DNA from: Calothrix parasitica NIES-267
GTDB taxonomy: Bacteria; Cyanobacteriota; Cyanobacteriia; Cyanobacteriales; Nostocaceae
Assembly (NCBI RefSeq): GCF_002368095.1
Contig: NZ_AP018227.1
Location: forward strand, 1,845,359-1,909,358
Direction of reading: 5' to 3'
DNA: 64,000 bases
Of the stretch, positions 36,826 through 45,954 are shown piece by piece (positions within the stretch are counted from its first letter, which is position 1; each line of letters starts with the position of its first letter). Under the pieces are notes generated by a model, which did no database searches, was not told where the DNA came from, and worked only from the letters and a program-made list of their open reading frames with translations. Made by a program: the position numbers and the translations under genes.

Positions 36826-37692
36826 ATGGATACAAATGAGTTAAAGTTCTTACTTAAGTTGTTGGGATGCGAAAATTACCGCTCTACTTTGAGTGGTAAT
36901 GTTTTCAAGTCGTTTAAGGGTAAGAATACTATTTGTCAAAATCTGGGTGACCGTGAAATTATTGATTATTCGCGAGAGGTTGCTGGTGTAAAGATTTTAC
37001 CTCCGGGTCAAGCATTGTTGAAGATGGAAGCGACTGAGGTTCCGATTACGGATAAGGAACTGCGGATACTAGAAAATGTTGCGAAGGTTTCGGGTAAGGT
37101 AGCTCCTAGTAAAATCAAGTCTTCGCTGAAAGCTGCACAGAAGGAAGAAATTTTAAGAAGTCTGGGTAGTCGTGGTTTGATTGAAACTGAAATCAAGCTG
37201 AAGAAGAAGAAAGCTGAAGTTTGGCTGACTGAACGAGGAATTGAGTTTTTACGCGATGATTTTACTCCGAAGAAGGGGACTAATCCGACGATAAGTTTGG
37301 ATTTATTAAATAATTATTTGCGCTTTTTGCGAAAGTCTTTGAAAGGTAAGTCGGAAGAAGTAGTTAGTTATGAAGCTATTTCCGAACCTCTAGAAAATAA
37401 GTTTGTTGATGCGACTGGTAGCAGCTTTACTGATGACGAAATTTTGGAAATCATCCAGAAATTAGATAAAGAGTTGGGTACTAAGGACTATTTACCGCTG
37501 TTTCATTTACGAGAAAAATTACAAGAAAAGCTATCTAGGGATGAATTAGACCAAGTTCTGTTTCAACTACAAGCTGATGACAAAATTGAGTTGAGTACTT
37601 TACAGGAAGCTAAGGCTTATACCCCAGAGCAAATTGAAAGTGGAATCGAGCAAAGTGTCGGGGGTCCACTGTTCTTTATCTCGGTATATTAG
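36826..37692 (+). CDS. Winged-helix protein of the FtsK-fusion cluster
   Basis: About 288 residues from ATG 36826; a TTG six codons upstream is an alternative. Two probable winged-helix regions are visible: residues about 70-135 (ELRILENVAKVSGKVAPSKI...SLGSRGLIETEIKLKKKKAEVWLT) and about 220-270 (LFHLREKLQEKLSRDELDQVLFQL). It ends GGPLFFISVY. Such proteins usually bind DNA or bridge DNA to partner enzymes. No catalytic motif. It is 56 bases ahead of the AAA+ ATPase gene and forms an operon with it and probably with the nuclease-FtsK fusion. I know of no characterised homologue. Confidence 0.72.
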   Translation: MDTNELKFLLKLLGCENYRSTLSGNVFKSFKGKNTICQNLGDREIIDYSREVAGVKILPPGQALLKMEATEVPITDKELRILENVAKVSGKVAPSKIKSSLKAAQKEEILRSLGSRGLIETEIKLKKKKAEVWLTERGIEFLRDDFTPKKGTNPTISLDLLNNYLRFLRKSLKGKSEEVVSYEAISEPLENKFVDATGSSFTDDEILEIIQKLDKELGTKDYLPLFHLREKLQEKLSRDELDQVLFQLQADDKIELSTLQEAKAYTPEQIESGIEQSVGGPLFFISVY

Positions 37693-37748
37693 TTATTTTT
37701 AGATGATTTTTTCAGCCAAATAATCGCCACTACTACCATCGTTTGAGC

Positions 37749-39824
37749 ATGACACCTATCAACAATATTATTAAACGCGAGCTTAATCCTTTTGACCAGA
37801 TTAATTTCAAACCAGGTAACTTTTGGGGTGAAGAGCAAGATTCCGAGAACAGTGTTGACTCAATTCATCAAGAAGTAATCAATGAAGTTGAAGGACTTCT
37901 GGAATTAGTTAATCAGGATAATCGCAGTCGCAGCGCGTTACTTTTGGGTGACTCTGGTTCTGGTAAAAGTTATTTGTTAGGTCGTCTCAAACGCACGCTT
38001 AACCAGAAAGCTTTTTTTGCTTATATTGGTCCTTGGGCTGATAGCGATTATATTTGGAGACATGTTTTACGCTCTACTGTTGATAGCTTAATTCAAATTC
38101 CGGAAGGACAACAAGAATCGCAGTTAATACTATGGTTAAAAAGTTTATCCGCTTTTACCAGACGCAATCTCAAACAGCGGCTTTTTAGCGATAGTATTTG
38201 GCAATTTATGCAAAGCGACCGTCGCAAATTTATCCATCATCTCAAAACTACTTACAATCAATCTGGACTATACAATCCTGACTTTTTTTTTGGTGTACTT
38301 CACGATTTAACCGACCCGGAATTATACCCTATTGCTTGTGAATGGCTGCGGGGGGATGACTTAAGCGAAGAATCTATGCAAATTCTAAAGGTGAAGAATT
38401 GCATTGATACGGAAGAAGCTGCGAAAAATATTTTGGCAAACTTTGGTAGAATTTCAATTCAAACTCAACCGATTGTGTTGTGTTTTGATAATTTGGATAA
38501 TATTCCTCGTTTGTCAGATGAATCTCAGGATTTTCAACCTTTGTTTAATATCAATACAACTATTCACAATAGTCTGCTAAAAAACTTTTTAGTTCTGGTT
38601 AGCATTATTACGAATACATGGAAATTGAATTCCGAACGTATCCAGCAAGCGGATAAAGTTAGAATCGATAAGGAATTAAGATTAAAACGAATTAATTTAG
38701 AGCAAGCGGAAGCACTTTGGGCTTATCGTCTCAAACCACTACATCAGCAAGTTAAACCGCAGCCTGTATCACCTATTTTTCCATTAAATAGAAAACTATT
38801 ACAGCTAAGTTTTCCCAGTGGTAAAACTCTTCCTAGAGAAGCTTTAGTTATCGGTCAAAAAGAATATAAAAAATACAAGTTCTCGCTGGTTGATTCTAAA
38901 GTAGTTAAATCTATTCCACAATCGGAAGTAATTAGAGTTACGAAAGTCGTTGAATTACCACGACCGCAAATAATCTCACCTGAAACAATCGATGCAGAAT
39001 TTCAATTATTATGGCAAAAGGAATTTAAGAAAACTCAAGATAAAAATCAGAAAATAACTTTATTCTCGGCACCTGATTTAATTCGGATGTTAGAAGAATC
39101 CCTGCAAGCTTTACAAGTAGCGGATATTAAAACTAAACTTTTACGCGGAAAATATGCTAGTTATTCTTTAAGCTATTCCAAATCCAAGAAAAAGAATCGC
39201 ATCGGAATTGTTTGGACGGAAGATTCGGGGATGGCAAGTTTTTATAATGTGATGTCAGCTTCTCAAAAAGCAATTCAGAGTAACGCTTGTCAAAATTTAT
39301 ATTTAATCAGAAGTGGTAGTTTAGGCACAGCAAAACTGAAGGGTTATCAACTGTTTCGCAAAATTTTTAAAGGTACTAAAAATATTCATATTAAGCCAAA
39401 TCTATCTTCTGTGCATCAATTAGCAACCTATCATAATTTAGTTAATTCCGCTGCTGCTCAAGAATTAGTACTTTCTGGTAAAGTGATTAAGTTAGAGGAA
39501 TTACAGGAATTAATTCGTAAATCTAAAATTTTAGAAAAATGTATTTTGTTACAAGATTTAGAAATTGTCGCGAAACCAGAACCATCTGAAGGTGATGCTA
39601 ATCAATTTGATTTTACATCAGTTAGAGATTTCCTATTTAATTTAGTTAAAACTCAAGGATTTATGGGTGTCCCGACTTTGATTAATCAGTGTGTTTCTCA
39701 GTTCTCTGATGCGGAAGAAGATGATATAAAATCGCTGATTCAAGGTTTATGCGAACAAGGGATAGTTAAAATTATTGACCCGAAAGCAAAGTTGGAAGAC
39801 CAGTTGATTTGTTTGGTGGCTTAA
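37749..39824 (+). CDS. AAA+ P-loop ATPase of the FtsK-fusion cluster
   Basis: 691 residues from ATG 37749. An N-terminal NPFDQINFKPGNFWG leads into a P-loop, LLLGDSGSGKSYLLGRL (about residue 70), and Walker B IVLCFDNLDNIPRLS (about residue 240). These fit an Orc1/Cdc6-like or STAND-like AAA+ domain. LPREALVIGQKEY near residue 365 may be the sensor-2 region. The segment around residues 430-600 (SLSYSKSKKKNRIGIVW, KNLYLIR-like) could be a nuclease-like or receptor domain but has no motif I can name. A winged helix probably closes the protein. It likely loads, or signals to, the downstream DNA translocase; this is inference from operon position. Confidence 0.75.
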   Translation: MTPINNIIKRELNPFDQINFKPGNFWGEEQDSENSVDSIHQEVINEVEGLLELVNQDNRSRSALLLGDSGSGKSYLLGRLKRTLNQKAFFAYIGPWADSDYIWRHVLRSTVDSLIQIPEGQQESQLILWLKSLSAFTRRNLKQRLFSDSIWQFMQSDRRKFIHHLKTTYNQSGLYNPDFFFGVLHDLTDPELYPIACEWLRGDDLSEESMQILKVKNCIDTEEAAKNILANFGRISIQTQPIVLCFDNLDNIPRLSDESQDFQPLFNINTTIHNSLLKNFLVLVSIITNTWKLNSERIQQADKVRIDKELRLKRINLEQAEALWAYRLKPLHQQVKPQPVSPIFPLNRKLLQLSFPSGKTLPREALVIGQKEYKKYKFSLVDSKVVKSIPQSEVIRVTKVVELPRPQIISPETIDAEFQLLWQKEFKKTQDKNQKITLFSAPDLIRMLEESLQALQVADIKTKLLRGKYASYSLSYSKSKKKNRIGIVWTEDSGMASFYNVMSASQKAIQSNACQNLYLIRSGSLGTAKLKGYQLFRKIFKGTKNIHIKPNLSSVHQLATYHNLVNSAAAQELVLSGKVIKLEELQELIRKSKILEKCILLQDLEIVAKPEPSEGDANQFDFTSVRDFLFNLVKTQGFMGVPTLINQCVSQFSDAEEDDIKSLIQGLCEQGIVKIIDPKAKLEDQLICLVA

Positions 39825-39920
39825 CAGTGAACAGTGAGCAGTGAACAGTTAACAGAACCTTGTAACGAGAGAACACGAGAGTGACGAGAGAACTATTCCC
39901 TATTCCCTGTCTCAAAAAAA

Positions 39921-40040
39921 TATATAGCATTTCCCAGTCTATCGAGGTATACTCCAAAACCTATCTCCCCTCTCCTTAATAAGGAGAGGGGCTGGGGGTG
40001 AGGTCAAATCATACCTCAGTTGCTTGATAAACGCTATATC
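39921..40040. repeat. MITE-like element between the ATPase and FtsK-fusion genes
   Basis: Begins TATATAGCATTTCCCAGTCT, contains CCCCTCTCCTTAATAAGGAG, and ends TTGCTTGATAAACGCTATA; same family as 29502-29643. It may separate or attenuate transcription between the two genes. The AACAGTGAACAGTGAGCAG direct repeats lie just before it (from 39825). Confidence 0.65.
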
Positions 40041-40071
40041 AATATTTAAACCAGATTTATATATTATTTAA

Positions 40072-42867
40072 ATGCATTACCTGACAGATGCGACTCAGAT
40101 AAAAAATCAAATCAATAAATTTCGTTCATCTAAGATACTTTGGTTGGATACGGAGGTTGCTGACTGTCGTACTCCGAATCCGAGATTGTCTTTAATTCAG
40201 GTATTAGCTAACCCTGATAATACTGGGGAATTTGCTTTTGTTTTTGATGTGTTGGATAAACCCGATTTAGCAAGATATTTTATCGAGCAAATTATGGTTA
40301 ATCCCCAGATAGAAAAGGTGTTTCACAATGCTAGCTTTGATTTAAAATATCTGGGTGGTAAATCAATCCCAAATGTCACCTGCACCCTAAAAATAGCTAG
40401 AAAGATTACTCGCTATAACTTAAAAACTTCTAATTTAAAGCTTAAAACTTTAGCAGCGGAACTTTGTAATTTTACCGATGTTGATACCGAGTCTGGAGCT
40501 AGCGATTGGGGAAAACGTCCTCTAATCGGAAAGCAATTATATTATGCTGCGATGGACGTTGTTTATTTGGCTGCGGTACATCGTTATTTATTGGATTTTA
40601 ATGCTAATAATGAAAACAATATTTTTAAATTAGCTGCTAATCAAACTAAGTCTCCTCAAAAAACCGATAATTCATATTTAACCGCGACTAAGGTGAGAAT
40701 TGCTTTTGAATGTCCTCGTCTGTTCTATCTGAATGATAAGTTTGCTGATAAAGCATTATTTATTCCGCGTAATATTCCAACTGGAGTCGGTTCTGTATTT
40801 CACTCTTTTGCAGATGAATTTGTGCGTTTAGCTTTACGCGAATTTAAATTTAAAGAATTATTTAAACCAGAAACATCGCAACTAGATATTGAAACAGTTG
40901 CTGTAGAGATGCAGCAAATTTTTTATAAAGCCAAATTTTATCCTTATTTACAACAAGTTACTAAAACAGATAAAAGTAGAGCTAAACCCCTGCTGTTAGT
41001 TTGGCAGGGATTGCAAAGTATTATTAAACGTTTTGCTGAAATACTAATCGTAAATAGAGGTTATTGCAGCGGTTCAACTGTGATTCGCAAAACTTTTGTT
41101 TCTGGAGACCGAAAATTAGAATATTGTTTTGATTTACCCAATGGAACACAACAGTTAGTTAAAGGGGAATATGATTGTTTAATCTATAATTTTGAACGTC
41201 AGCGGTTGTGTTTGATTGAGTTTAAAACTTATCAACCTATAGACCCTTCAGCACAGCTAGCTCAAGTTTCTTTGTATGGTTATATGCTGTTCCAGAAAAA
41301 GCAAGTTCCGGTAGATTCGGCTGTTTATTGCGTTTTACCGGAGTTTAAGGAATATTATTACGGCTGGGAAGAATTAGAAGATACTGTAAATCAGTTAATT
41401 CCCTATAAATTACAGCAAATGCAGGAATGGTTGAGTTGGGAACCGTCTCAAGCTGATTTTCCCCCAGCGACAACTCAACCTTATTTATGTGAAATTTGTC
41501 CTCAACAAGAAAAGTGCCAAAGTTTTTTTGAGGGAATAGGGAATAGCGGAAATTGCGGTCTTGGGGTCTCCCCAAGTAGAGCAAATTTTCAAGAAAGGGA
41601 ACAGGGAATAGGGGAAGAAGAGGTAAAAGTCCGAAAAAACGATTCGGTTGAGATTTCCCAAACCCCTTTATCCAATTCACCACAGACAACAAAAGAAAAA
41701 GGTTCAAGGGGTGATTCAATTGAGATCCCCCCAACCCCCCTTCAAAAAGAGGGGCTTAATGAAGTAAGCTCTGAAAAAGAAGATAAAATACAGTCGAAAA
41801 ATTATAATTCTGTTGATGCTGATGCGATTGGTAAGGAATTGGTCGCTACTCTACAATCATTTGGAATTCGTGTAAATTTTATTGGTGCTGCTGTTGCTCC
41901 TAGTTTCATTAGAGTAAAATTAAAACCGCAGCCGGGAGTTAAATATACTTCGATTCAAAAACTTTACGCGGATTTACAGATACAGATGGAATTGGAAAAT
42001 CCGCCGTTGATTGAGCCGCAAGCTGGATATGTCAGCGTTGATTTACCACATCCCAATAGAAAAGCCGCTTTGTTTGATGATTATCTTAAGCCACAAACAA
42101 TACAAGATAACGCATCGGTAAAAATTGCTATTGGCGTAAATTTAGAAGGAAAATTAATCGAAGCTGATTTATCTGACCCCAATACCTGCCACTTTTTGGT
42201 CGGTGGTACTACCGGAAGCGGTAAAAGCGAATTTTTGCGATCGCAATTGCTAAGTCTTCTAATTCGCTATTCTCCCCAACAATTAAAAATTGCTTTGGTT
42301 GACCCAAAAAGAGTTACTTTTCCCGAGTTTGAAAAAATGTCTTGGCTTTATTCTAATGTGGTTAAAGATAGTGAAGGTGCTATCGAACTGATGGATAAAC
42401 TAGTTGGTGAAATGGAATTCCGCTATCAGCGATTTGAAAAAACCGGTTGTGCTGATTTAGGAACTTACAATCAACGTTCCAACCAACCTTTACCTCGTAT
42501 TGTCTGCATTTTTGACGAATACGCCGATTTTATGGCTGAAAAAGAATCTCGTAGTGCTTTGGAACAAAGTATAAAACGTTTGGGTGCAATGGCTCGCGCT
42601 GCTGGAATTCATCTAATTATTGCTACTCAACGTCCGGAAGCTAAAGTCGTTACACCGATAATTCGCTCAAATTTACCGGGAAGAGTTGCTTTAAGAACCG
42701 CTAGTGAAGCCGATTCTATGATTGTTTTGGGTGGTAAAAAAACCGCTGCTGCTTATTTACTGGGTAAAGGTGATTTGCTATATCAAGTAGGTGCAAAATT
42801 GCATCGGTTGCAGAGTTTGTATGCAAAGAATGTTGATTTACCTGGTATTCCAAACCATAAATTCTGA
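40072..42867 (+). CDS. RNase D-like exonuclease / Cas4-like nuclease / FtsK-SpoIIIE motor fusion
   Basis: 931 residues combining three DNA/RNA machines. Residues 1-185 are a DEDDy 3'-5' exonuclease: LWLDTEVADC, FHNASFDLKYL, YYAAMDVVYLAAVHRYL. Residues about 200-485 are PD-(D/E)XK, Cas4/AddB-like: FECPRLFYLNDKF, GSVFHSFADEF, YDCLIYNF...LIEFKTYQP, and CEICPQQEKC, giving four cysteines for an Fe-S cluster. Residues about 486-590 are a repeat-derived linker. Residues 590-925 are the FtsK/SpoIIIE beta and alpha motor, with Walker A GGTTGSGKSE (about 710), Walker B IVCIFDEYADF and IIATQRPE; no membrane anchor or gamma (KOPS) domain. It is predicted to pump along DNA while degrading or trimming ends, comparable to HerA-NurA. 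It lies in one strand unit with the winged-helix and AAA+ genes. Role (defence, repair, mobile element) unknown. Confidence 0.85.
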   Translation: MHYLTDATQIKNQINKFRSSKILWLDTEVADCRTPNPRLSLIQVLANPDNTGEFAFVFDVLDKPDLARYFIEQIMVNPQIEKVFHNASFDLKYLGGKSIPNVTCTLKIARKITRYNLKTSNLKLKTLAAELCNFTDVDTESGASDWGKRPLIGKQLYYAAMDVVYLAAVHRYLLDFNANNENNIFKLAANQTKSPQKTDNSYLTATKVRIAFECPRLFYLNDKFADKALFIPRNIPTGVGSVFHSFADEFVRLALREFKFKELFKPETSQLDIETVAVEMQQIFYKAKFYPYLQQVTKTDKSRAKPLLLVWQGLQSIIKRFAEILIVNRGYCSGSTVIRKTFVSGDRKLEYCFDLPNGTQQLVKGEYDCLIYNFERQRLCLIEFKTYQPIDPSAQLAQVSLYGYMLFQKKQVPVDSAVYCVLPEFKEYYYGWEELEDTVNQLIPYKLQQMQEWLSWEPSQADFPPATTQPYLCEICPQQEKCQSFFEGIGNSGNCGLGVSPSRANFQEREQGIGEEEVKVRKNDSVEISQTPLSNSPQTTKEKGSRGDSIEIPPTPLQKEGLNEVSSEKEDKIQSKNYNSVDADAIGKELVATLQSFGIRVNFIGAAVAPSFIRVKLKPQPGVKYTSIQKLYADLQIQMELENPPLIEPQAGYVSVDLPHPNRKAALFDDYLKPQTIQDNASVKIAIGVNLEGKLIEADLSDPNTCHFLVGGTTGSGKSEFLRSQLLSLLIRYSPQQLKIALVDPKRVTFPEFEKMSWLYSNVVKDSEGAIELMDKLVGEMEFRYQRFEKTGCADLGTYNQRSNQPLPRIVCIFDEYADFMAEKESRSALEQSIKRLGAMARAAGIHLIIATQRPEAKVVTPIIRSNLPGRVALRTASEADSMIVLGGKKTAAAYLLGKGDLLYQVGAKLHRLQSLYAKNVDLPGIPNHKF

Positions 42868-42895
42868 AGGGTCGGGTTTTCTTTGGAACTGTCGG

Positions 42896-42921
42896 GAGAC
42901 GTTATTTATAACGTCTCTACA
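42896..42921. repeat. GAGACGTT...AACGTCTC palindrome
   Basis: GAGACGTTATTTATAACGTCTC between the FtsK-fusion stop and the convergent OCP gene; can serve as a bidirectional terminator. Confidence 0.75.
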
Positions 42922-43020
42922 TTACGTCGGTAAAAATCAATCCCTACGGTTGCAGGAAAAACGAACCCTTCAGAATTTATAAAAAGCGCTACGTCTGCGG
43001 TTTCTATATATTATTTACAA

Positions 43021-43986
43021 TTATTTGCGACCCAAATTCAACAACTCTTTAGGAGATGCAAGCATATCGATAGCTACGAAGAAGATTTTACCTTGAGGAT
43101 TTACCAAAAATCTCCATGCAATGTTCATTCCTACATTCGCACCAAACCAAGGTGTTTCCACTACACCAGTGATTTTCAACTGCTTGGAACCATCAGGACC
43201 ATTTTCAGAGATACCTTTTTTAGGCATCATATTCAATCCTTGAGCTTCTTCACGCATATACTTACCAATAGCCTGTTTCCCAACGATTGGTTTGTGGAAT
43301 GGTGGTTGTAACGCACCATCATCGGTAAATAATGCTACAGCAGCATCAAAGTTATCCGCGTTCATTGCTTCGATGTACTTAGTGACCGCAGGCTCATTTA
43401 TACCGTCGATTTTTACTTCTTTCGGTGCATTGCTAGTACGCTCAAATGCTGGCTCTGCGGTAGGTTTAGAACTGCTTGGAGCCATGCCGGAAGTATCAAA
43501 TCCCATGTCTACTACGGTGTTACGCAGTACTGTAATTTGCTGACCCGCATCGAGCTTCTGAGTGGTTTCTAATACTACTTTCACACCCTCAGACATTTGA
43601 TAGTTCGCTGGAATCGGAGCGACTACTCCCTGTTTCATCAATTCTCCTAACTCAAACCAAAAAGCTAATTTGGTGTTAACGCTGAAGAAACCATAGGAAC
43701 GACTGATGGGTGAATCGGCACGATTAGCCAAATCTCGCATTACCTTGGTCTGTTCTTCAGGGGACATCTGCTTAATTTGATTGAGCAAACTTTCTGCTAG
43801 CTGCAATCTCGCTGCTCCAGGCGCTGCTGGGGTAATTGTTTTACCCATTTCGGTGTAGGCATACCATAAATATGCTAGTTTGTCATCTACACTTAGCTGG
43901 TCAAACAGCGCAATAGTTGCAGGTATCTGACTGGGAAGCTGAGTCTCCTTAAAAATATTTTGAGCGGAATCGATAGTTAAAGCCAT
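43021..43986 (-). CDS. ocp: Orange carotenoid-binding protein
   Basis: Blue-light photoreceptor that binds a ketocarotenoid and quenches phycobilisome energy. 321 residues: N-terminal all-helical domain (residues about 18-165; GKTITPAAPGAARLQ), linker, and NTF2-like C-terminal domain (from about 190). The carotenoid- and interface-lining residues known from OCP1 are present: N and W in NTKLAFWFELG, R in TVLRNTVVDMGF, Y in VTKYIEAMNADNFD, the E of MREEAQ, and W in TPWFGANVGMNIAWRF. It ends KELLNLGRK. Whether it is OCP1, OCP2 or OCPX I cannot tell by eye; no fluorescence recovery protein gene is nearby. A repeat-rich 1.08-kb region precedes it. Confidence 0.96.
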   Translation of the reverse strand: MALTIDSAQNIFKETQLPSQIPATIALFDQLSVDDKLAYLWYAYTEMGKTITPAAPGAARLQLAESLLNQIKQMSPEEQTKVMRDLANRADSPISRSYGFFSVNTKLAFWFELGELMKQGVVAPIPANYQMSEGVKVVLETTQKLDAGQQITVLRNTVVDMGFDTSGMAPSSSKPTAEPAFERTSNAPKEVKIDGINEPAVTKYIEAMNADNFDAAVALFTDDGALQPPFHKPIVGKQAIGKYMREEAQGLNMMPKKGISENGPDGSKQLKITGVVETPWFGANVGMNIAWRFLVNPQGKIFFVAIDMLASPKELLNLGRK

Positions 43987-44385
43987 GATTTAATTCTCCA
44001 AAAAATCTTGTTTTATTTACCTACCGAAGCTTTGAAGCAGATACACCCCTCAAATTCACTCGCTCACTCACCAAAAGGTATATCTTGCTTGTATCTTCGG
44101 CTTAAACACATTAATAACAAAAGCTCTGTTAACCCTTAATCTTCAATCAGGTAACTGCCTTCGGCTATGAAGCATTTTTATCTTTGTCTGTAAATCAGCC
44201 TATCATTTTATGTGAAAAATTGTAAAGTTTGTTTACGATATGTGTATCATAAATAATTGTAATCATCGCTGAGAAGCCTATCTGGCAATGATTGCAGTAA
44301 CTCAATGATAGCTGTTACAAACTGAATTAATTATCAGGATTCTTGGTCACTGTTAATAAATAAGATTATGATTCGGTCTAATAAA
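43987..44385. promoter_or_regulatory. Upstream region of ocp
   Basis: About 400 bases of A/T-rich sequence upstream of ocp on the minus strand, with no reading frame. The promoter must lie here, but I could not pick a convincing -35/-10 pair. Confidence 0.4.
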
Positions 44386-44730
44386 GTTCGTAGTTGCGCC
44401 GTCTTCGCCAAAACACTTCATTCATAGACGAATCACCACGCAACAAAAACCCTCGCAAAATTAATCCACTCAAGGTTCGTAGTTGCGCTTCAGCGCCAAA
44501 ACACTGCATTCACATACAAATCACCACGCAACAAAAACCCTCGCAAAATTAATCCACTCAAGGTTCGTAGTTGCGCCGTCTTCGCCAAAACACTAAATTC
44601 ACATACAAATCACCACGCAACTAAAAACCCCGCAAAATTAATCCACTCAAGGTTCGTAGTTGCGCCGTCTTCGCCAAAACACTGCATTCACATACAAATC
44701 ACCACGCAACTAAAACCCTCGCAAAATTAA
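44386..44730. repeat. Four tandem 88-89-bp direct repeats
   Basis: Units start GTTCGTAGTTGCGCC at 44386, 44475, 44563 and 44652 and run to CTCGCAAAATTAATCCACTC. Copies differ mainly in one segment (CCGTCTTCGCC versus CTTCAGCGCC) and by a few base changes. A decayed related piece (TTGGCGCTAAAGCGCAAC) follows at about 44800. They lie between ocp and parA; no coding potential was seen. Confidence 0.9.
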
Positions 44731-45069
44731 TGTGGTCAAATATTAGTTCTAATGGGTAATCAAGATTTGTATTTGCACCATCTTCAACTTCTTATCCCAC
44801 ATATTTGGCGCTAAAGCGCAACTACAAACCTAGTATTCTGTGAAATCATTTTTTTAAGTGGTCTATAGGTATATTTCGAGACTGATAAAAAATAGTTAAA
44901 TAAATACCATAATTATCTTTATCAATAATCAACTCACTGATATAATCTGACTGCTTTAAATTAAGAATAGTCAAATTTGATTTTTGGAGTATTGAAAATC
45001 TTAAATTCACTTTTATAGATACGACTATATTCACTTAAATAGGAATTCGTTTACAGAGGAACCGTAAGA

Positions 45070-45954
45070 ATGGGATATGTAATTTCTACTGCGAATATGA
45101 AGGGTGGGGTTGGTAAAACTACTCTCACAGTAAATTTGGCGACTTGTTTGGCGAAAAATCATGGTAAGCGGGTGTTGGTGTTGGATTTAGATACGCAAAT
45201 CAGCGCTACTCTAAGTTTGATGTCACCAATTGAGTTTGCTAAGCTGCGGAAAAAAAGACGGACTTTACGGTATTTAATCGATGATATTGTTAAATCCTCT
45301 AGTAATACGAAGTTAACAATCCAAGAGATTATTCAACCTTCACTTAATAATCTTCAGGGACTGGATTTACTACCGGGAGATATTGACCTCTACGACGAAT
45401 TCGTTGTCTCACAAATGCTGCATCAACAAGCAGTACATTTGGGTGAAGATAATTTTGAAGCAATTTGGAATCGGTTTGAAAGGGTGTTGCTGGGTAAGAT
45501 ATTGGAACCAGTTCGCAATGAATACGATTTTATTATTCTCGATTGCGCTCCCGGCTATAATCTTTTAACTCGTAGTGCTTTAGCTACTAGTGATTTTTAC
45601 GTGCTTCCTGCTAAGCCAGAACCTTTATCTGTGGTGGGAATTCAGCTATTAGAAAGACGGATTGCTCAGTTGAAAGAAAGTCACGAACACGAAGCAAATA
45701 TCAATATTTCGATGTTGGGAATTGTGTTCACGATGTCTAACAGCAATATGTTGACCGGAAGATATTATAAGCAAGTAATTAATCGCGTTTATCAAGATTA
45801 CGGTGCGGAAAAAATCTGTCAAACGCAAATTCCCGTTGATGTAAACGTCGCGAAAGCTGTTGATAGTTTTATGCCAGTGGTGTTAAATAGTCCTCAATCT
45901 GGAGGTTCAAAAGCGTTTAATCAGTTGACTCAGGAATTGCTGCGAAAATTGTAA
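45070..45954 (+). CDS. ParA-family ATPase
   Basis: 294 residues, complete ParA/MinD-type ATPase with the deviant Walker A MKGGVGKTTLTVNLA, VLVLDLDTQ (A') and FIILDCAPG (Walker B). The insert around residues 55-130 (KLRKKRRTLRYLID) is larger than in small ParAs. It has AGAGG about eight bases before the ATG. No ParB gene is adjacent; the tandem repeats upstream could be a partition or regulatory site, or may be unrelated. Part of this gene is duplicated in broken form at 48871-48983, beyond katG. It lies on the same strand as the FtsK-fusion genes but is separated from them by ocp. Confidence 0.88.
   Translation: MGYVISTANMKGGVGKTTLTVNLATCLAKNHGKRVLVLDLDTQISATLSLMSPIEFAKLRKKRRTLRYLIDDIVKSSSNTKLTIQEIIQPSLNNLQGLDLLPGDIDLYDEFVVSQMLHQQAVHLGEDNFEAIWNRFERVLLGKILEPVRNEYDFIILDCAPGYNLLTRSALATSDFYVLPAKPEPLSVVGIQLLERRIAQLKESHEHEANINISMLGIVFTMSNSNMLTGRYYKQVINRVYQDYGAEKICQTQIPVDVNVAKAVDSFMPVVLNSPQSGGSKAFNQLTQELLRKL

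Noticed and set aside
44386-44730. CRISPR array
   Set aside because: The whole 88-89-base unit is repeated; there are no short conserved repeats with unrelated spacers and no cas1/cas2 genes.
44846-45034. 62-codon minus-strand reading frame upstream of parA
   Set aside because: A/T-rich, no ribosome-binding site, no family resemblance; probably chance.
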